From Microbacterium sp. Root61 (GTDB lineage Bacteria; Actinomycetota; Actinomycetes; Actinomycetales; Microbacteriaceae), in contig NZ_LMGU01000001.1 of NCBI RefSeq assembly GCF_001427525.1, positions 712,322 through 776,321 on the forward strand: DNA of 64,000 nt, given 5' to 3'. This document shows, in pieces, positions 61,561 through 64,000 of this stretch. The notes beneath the pieces are model-generated. The model ran no database searches. It was not told the DNA's origin and saw only the letters and a list, made by a program, of their open reading frames with translations. Made by a program: the position numbers and the translations under genes. Each line of letters opens with the position of its first letter. Position 1 is the stretch's first letter.

Positions 61561-61583
61561 ACGGCGGGCCGTGCGCAGCAGCC

Positions 61584-62834
61584 TCAGTCGACGGTGGCGG
61601 ACGCCGCGGCGCGCGGGATGCGTGCCATCGGCGACATCACGACGACAGCCGCGACGACGGCCAGGGCGACCAGGGCGAGCCCGCCGTAGCCGATCCAGCC
61701 CAGGATCAGTCCGGCGAGGATCGCGCCGACCGCTGCGGACAGGCTCATGAGCGAGTCGCTGCGTCCCTGTCGCTTGGGCCGGAACTGCGTCGCGGATGCT
61801 TCGGTCAGCAGCGCCGATCCCGCCACGGTCGCGGCGCTCCAGCCCAGTCCGAGCAAGATGAGCGCGAGGGTCACGCCAACCTCGGAGGATCCCGCGAACG
61901 CGGCTGTCAGGAGGGAGGCGGCGAGGATCGCCTGTCCCAGCATGATCACCCGCACTCGTCCCCAGCGGTCCGCCAGGATGCCGAAGACCGGTGACAGTGC
62001 ATACATGCCGGCGACGTGCAGGCTGATCGTCAGCCCGACGATGGACAGCGTGGCGCCGTGATGCACCAGATGCACGGGAGTCATCGCCATGACGGATGCC
62101 ATCACGGCGTGCGAGCCCGCGACTGCGATGATCGCGTACCGGGCGACGCGGGGCCGATCGACCTCGACGATGTGATCGGCGCGCACGACGCGCTGGAGGG
62201 CGAGTCGCTGCGCGGTCAGCAGTGGGTCGGGCCGCAGCGCGATGAGGTACAGCGCCAGCGCGCACAGCTGCGCGACGATCGAGAACACGTAGGCGCCGGT
62301 GAGCGGCGGCATCCCGAGCGCGGCGCCGATGACCTCGCCCGGTTCGAGGAGGTTGGGGCCGAGGACGGCGCCGACGGTCGTCGCCCACACCACGATCGAC
62401 AGATCGCGGCCGCGCCGTGCGGTCGGCGCGAGGTCAGTCGCCGCGAAGCGGGACTGCAGATTGCCGGCGTTGCCGGCGCCGATCAGGATGAAGCCCAGGA
62501 GAAGGAGTGGGAACCAGCTCAGCGCGGCGGCGGAGACGACGACGATGATGCCCACCAGCGCAAGGGCATTGCCGAGCGTCAGGGAACGCCGACGACCGTG
62601 ACGCGCCGCGAGTGCGGCGAGCGGGATCGCGCACAGGGCCGCACCGAGCGTGAGGAAGGCGGTGGCGAACCCGGACAGTGCGTCCTGTCCGGAGATCGTG
62701 CGCGCCAGGAGCGCGCCGAGCGAGATCGTGGAACCGAAGGCGATGCCGCCGAGCACCTGGCCCGCGGCGAGTACGCCGACGATGCGGTTCTGGGCGTGGC
62801 CAAGCTCTGCTTCAGTGAGGATCGACGTGCTCAC
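61584..62834 (-). CDS. MFS transporter
   Basis: 416 aa with 12 predicted helices. Helix 2-3 loop ARHGRRRSLTLGNALAL is motif A; the second-half copy is ADRWGRVRVIM. Resembles small multidrug or metabolite exporters. GTG start at 62834 overlaps the stop of the FAH-family gene (GTGA). Convergent to the aminotransferase. Confidence 0.9.
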   Translation of the reverse strand: MSTSILTEAELGHAQNRIVGVLAAGQVLGGIAFGSTISLGALLARTISGQDALSGFATAFLTLGAALCAIPLAALAARHGRRRSLTLGNALALVGIIVVVSAAALSWFPLLLLGFILIGAGNAGNLQSRFAATDLAPTARRGRDLSIVVWATTVGAVLGPNLLEPGEVIGAALGMPPLTGAYVFSIVAQLCALALYLIALRPDPLLTAQRLALQRVVRADHIVEVDRPRVARYAIIAVAGSHAVMASVMAMTPVHLVHHGATLSIVGLTISLHVAGMYALSPVFGILADRWGRVRVIMLGQAILAASLLTAAFAGSSEVGVTLALILLGLGWSAATVAGSALLTEASATQFRPKRQGRSDSLMSLSAAVGAILAGLILGWIGYGGLALVALAVVAAVVVMSPMARIPRAAASATVD

Positions 62835-63595
62835 GCGTTGCGCGCCGTATTGCGCAGCGTGCCGAGGCCGCTGATCTCGACCTCGAGTGTGTCGCCGGCC
62901 TCGAACGGGCCGACCCCCGCGGGGGTTCCGGTCAGGATCACGTCGCCGGGCAGCAGCGTGAACGCGGCCGAGGCGTACGCGATGATGTCGGCCACCGAGT
63001 GCACCATGTCGGTCAGCGGCGCCTTCTGCCGTACTTCGCCGTTGAGGCGGGACTCGAGCGTGGCGTTCGCGAGGTCGAATTCGGTGTCGATGACCGGTCC
63101 GAGCGGGCAGAACGTGTCGAAGCCCTTGGCGCGCGACCATTGGCCGTCCCGCTTCTGCAGGTCGCGCGCGGTGATGTCGTTCGCGATCGTGTAGCCGAAG
63201 ATCACCTCGTGGGCGCGGTCGACGGCGACATCCTTCGCGATCGAGCCGATCACGACGGCCAGTTCGCCCTCGAAGTCGGTGCGCTCGCTCTGCCGCGGTC
63301 GCACGATGGTGTCGCCAGGACCGATCACCGACGTGTTGGGCTTGAGGAACAGCATCGGCTCGGCGGGCGCTTCGTTGCCGAACTCGGCCGCGTGATCGCG
63401 ATAGTTGCGTCCGACGCAGACCACCTTCGAGCGCGGGATGACCGGTGCCAGCAGTGCGGCGTCGGCGAGCGGCACGCGCTCCCCCGTGGTCTCGAATCCG
63501 GCGAACATCGGGTCACCCGCGAGTACGACGAAATCGCCCTCATCGAGGATGCCGAAGCGGATGGTGTCCCTGTGGCTGAACCGCGCGATCTTCAC
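62831..63595 (-). CDS. Fumarylacetoacetate hydrolase family protein
   Basis: 254 aa. Metal-binding Glu residues in DFEGELAVVIG and a late GTPAGVGPFEAGDTLEVEISGLGTLRN are diagnostic; KVVCVGRNYRDHAAEFGNEAPAEP opens the domain. Such enzymes hydrolyse acylpyruvates or hydrate 2-oxo-4-pentenoate-type acids; also oxaloacetate decarboxylation. Translationally coupled to the MFS transporter. Confidence 0.92.
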   Translation of the reverse strand: MKIARFSHRDTIRFGILDEGDFVVLAGDPMFAGFETTGERVPLADAALLAPVIPRSKVVCVGRNYRDHAAEFGNEAPAEPMLFLKPNTSVIGPGDTIVRPRQSERTDFEGELAVVIGSIAKDVAVDRAHEVIFGYTIANDITARDLQKRDGQWSRAKGFDTFCPLGPVIDTEFDLANATLESRLNGEVRQKAPLTDMVHSVADIIAYASAAFTLLPGDVILTGTPAGVGPFEAGDTLEVEISGLGTLRNTARNA

Positions 63596-63728
63596 CGCTC
63601 CAGCCTACTCAGGACGCGGCATCCGTCGGCCGATCCCGCTCACCGCGAAACTGCACCCGAGCGTCGAGACCGTGGCGAATGCCCGCAGTCTCGAGGCTCG
63701 CGTGCAGTCTCGCGAAAGAGGATCGCGG

Positions 63729-64000
63729 TCAGGCGCCGAGGCGCAGAAGCCAGCCGTGGCGGTCCGCGACGCGACCGTACTGGATGTCGGTGAGCTCCTG
63801 GCGCAGCGACAGTGCAAGCTCACCGCGAGGCTGCTCATCCACGAAATCGCGACCCTTCAGCACGCCGATCGGCGTCACCACGGCGGCGGTGCCGCACGCG
63901 AACACCTCGACGATGTCGCCGGAAGCCACGCCCGCGCGCCAGTCCTGCACCGAGACCCTGCCGCGCTCGATGGTGTGGCGACGAGATGGTGAAGATCTCG
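63729..64000 (-). CDS. ilvE: Branched-chain amino acid aminotransferase, 3' part
   Basis: The last 90 or so codons of a gene that continues beyond the window edge. VQDWRAGVASGDIVEVFACGTAAVVTPIGVLKG and the end QYGRVADRHGWLLRL are the signature of bacterial IlvE, which makes Leu, Ile and Val from their oxo acids. Frame stays open to 64000, but residues encoded by the last 50 bases (RSSPSRRHT) look unlike IlvE. Confidence 0.85.
   Translation of the reverse strand, partial: RSSPSRRHTIERGRVSVQDWRAGVASGDIVEVFACGTAAVVTPIGVLKGRDFVDEQPRGELALSLRQELTDIQYGRVADRHGWLLRLGA

Overview
This is a high-G+C actinobacterial chromosome segment, most likely from Microbacterium or a close relative in the Microbacteriaceae (Micrococcales). 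The evidence is the gene content: a cysteine-free L32, the DUF177-rpmF pair, DUF3515, DUF3054 and DUF4349 proteins, a DtxR/IdeR-type iron box, leucine attenuators, and many starts lying 6-7 nt behind a TANNNT -10 box. The repeated decamer GCGGCATCCG fits as well. Genus-level placement is inference. Genes are dense on both strands, with two tRNAs. I see no prophage, IS element, CRISPR array or plasmid function.

Layout. 0-7 kb: a core block with rpmF, DUF177, coaD, recG, an acyltransferase, a lipoprotein, rsmD, thiL and a DUF3515 lipoprotein. 7-13 kb: a ferric-siderophore uptake cluster (two FecCD permeases, ATPase, AraC regulator behind an iron box, binding lipoprotein, siderophore-interacting reductase), which looks inserted into the core block. 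13-19.6 kb: the core block resumes with ddl, gpsA, plsC, murA, leuD and leuC; leuC has a leader peptide with four consecutive Leu codons. 19.6-24.7 kb: TerC behind a yybP-ykoY manganese riboswitch, an ECF sigma factor coupled to a DUF4349 membrane protein, a DHA2 exporter and an HNH protein. 24.7-36.9 kb: an accessory mix (aldo/keto reductase, NYN protein, DUF222-HNH protein, VOC protein, amidase, M18 aminopeptidase, Nudix CoA pyrophosphatase, PPOX protein, cold shock protein, cell-wall transglycosylase-like protein, UbiB-type kinase, PadR regulator).

36.9-45.8 kb: a VanY-like carboxypeptidase, an OmpR-type regulator, a histidine kinase and a VanZ-like protein lie together without vanHAX; then GyrI-like, SulP, GNAT, DUF3054, a membrane protein, a deazaflavin-type nitroreductase, a DinB polymerase with Ile at the steric-gate position, and tRNA-Glu(CTC). 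45.9-53.6 kb: an MBL-fold hydrolase, a GntR regulator divergent from leuA (with its own leucine leader peptide), then the fructose PTS operon fruR-fruK-fruA and ptsH. 53.6-64 kb: an APH-like kinase, two membrane proteins (one a long xxxLxxG heptad-repeat protein), an MmcQ/YjbR protein, tRNA-Gln(CTG), gltX, a LysR/aminotransferase divergent pair, an MFS transporter, an FAH-family hydrolase and the 3' end of a probable ilvE.

Connections. leuA, leuCD and probably ilvE serve branched-chain amino acid synthesis, and both leu transcription units carry Leu-codon leaders. murA, ddl, VanY and the transglycosylase act on the cell wall. gpsA and two acyltransferases act in phospholipid synthesis.
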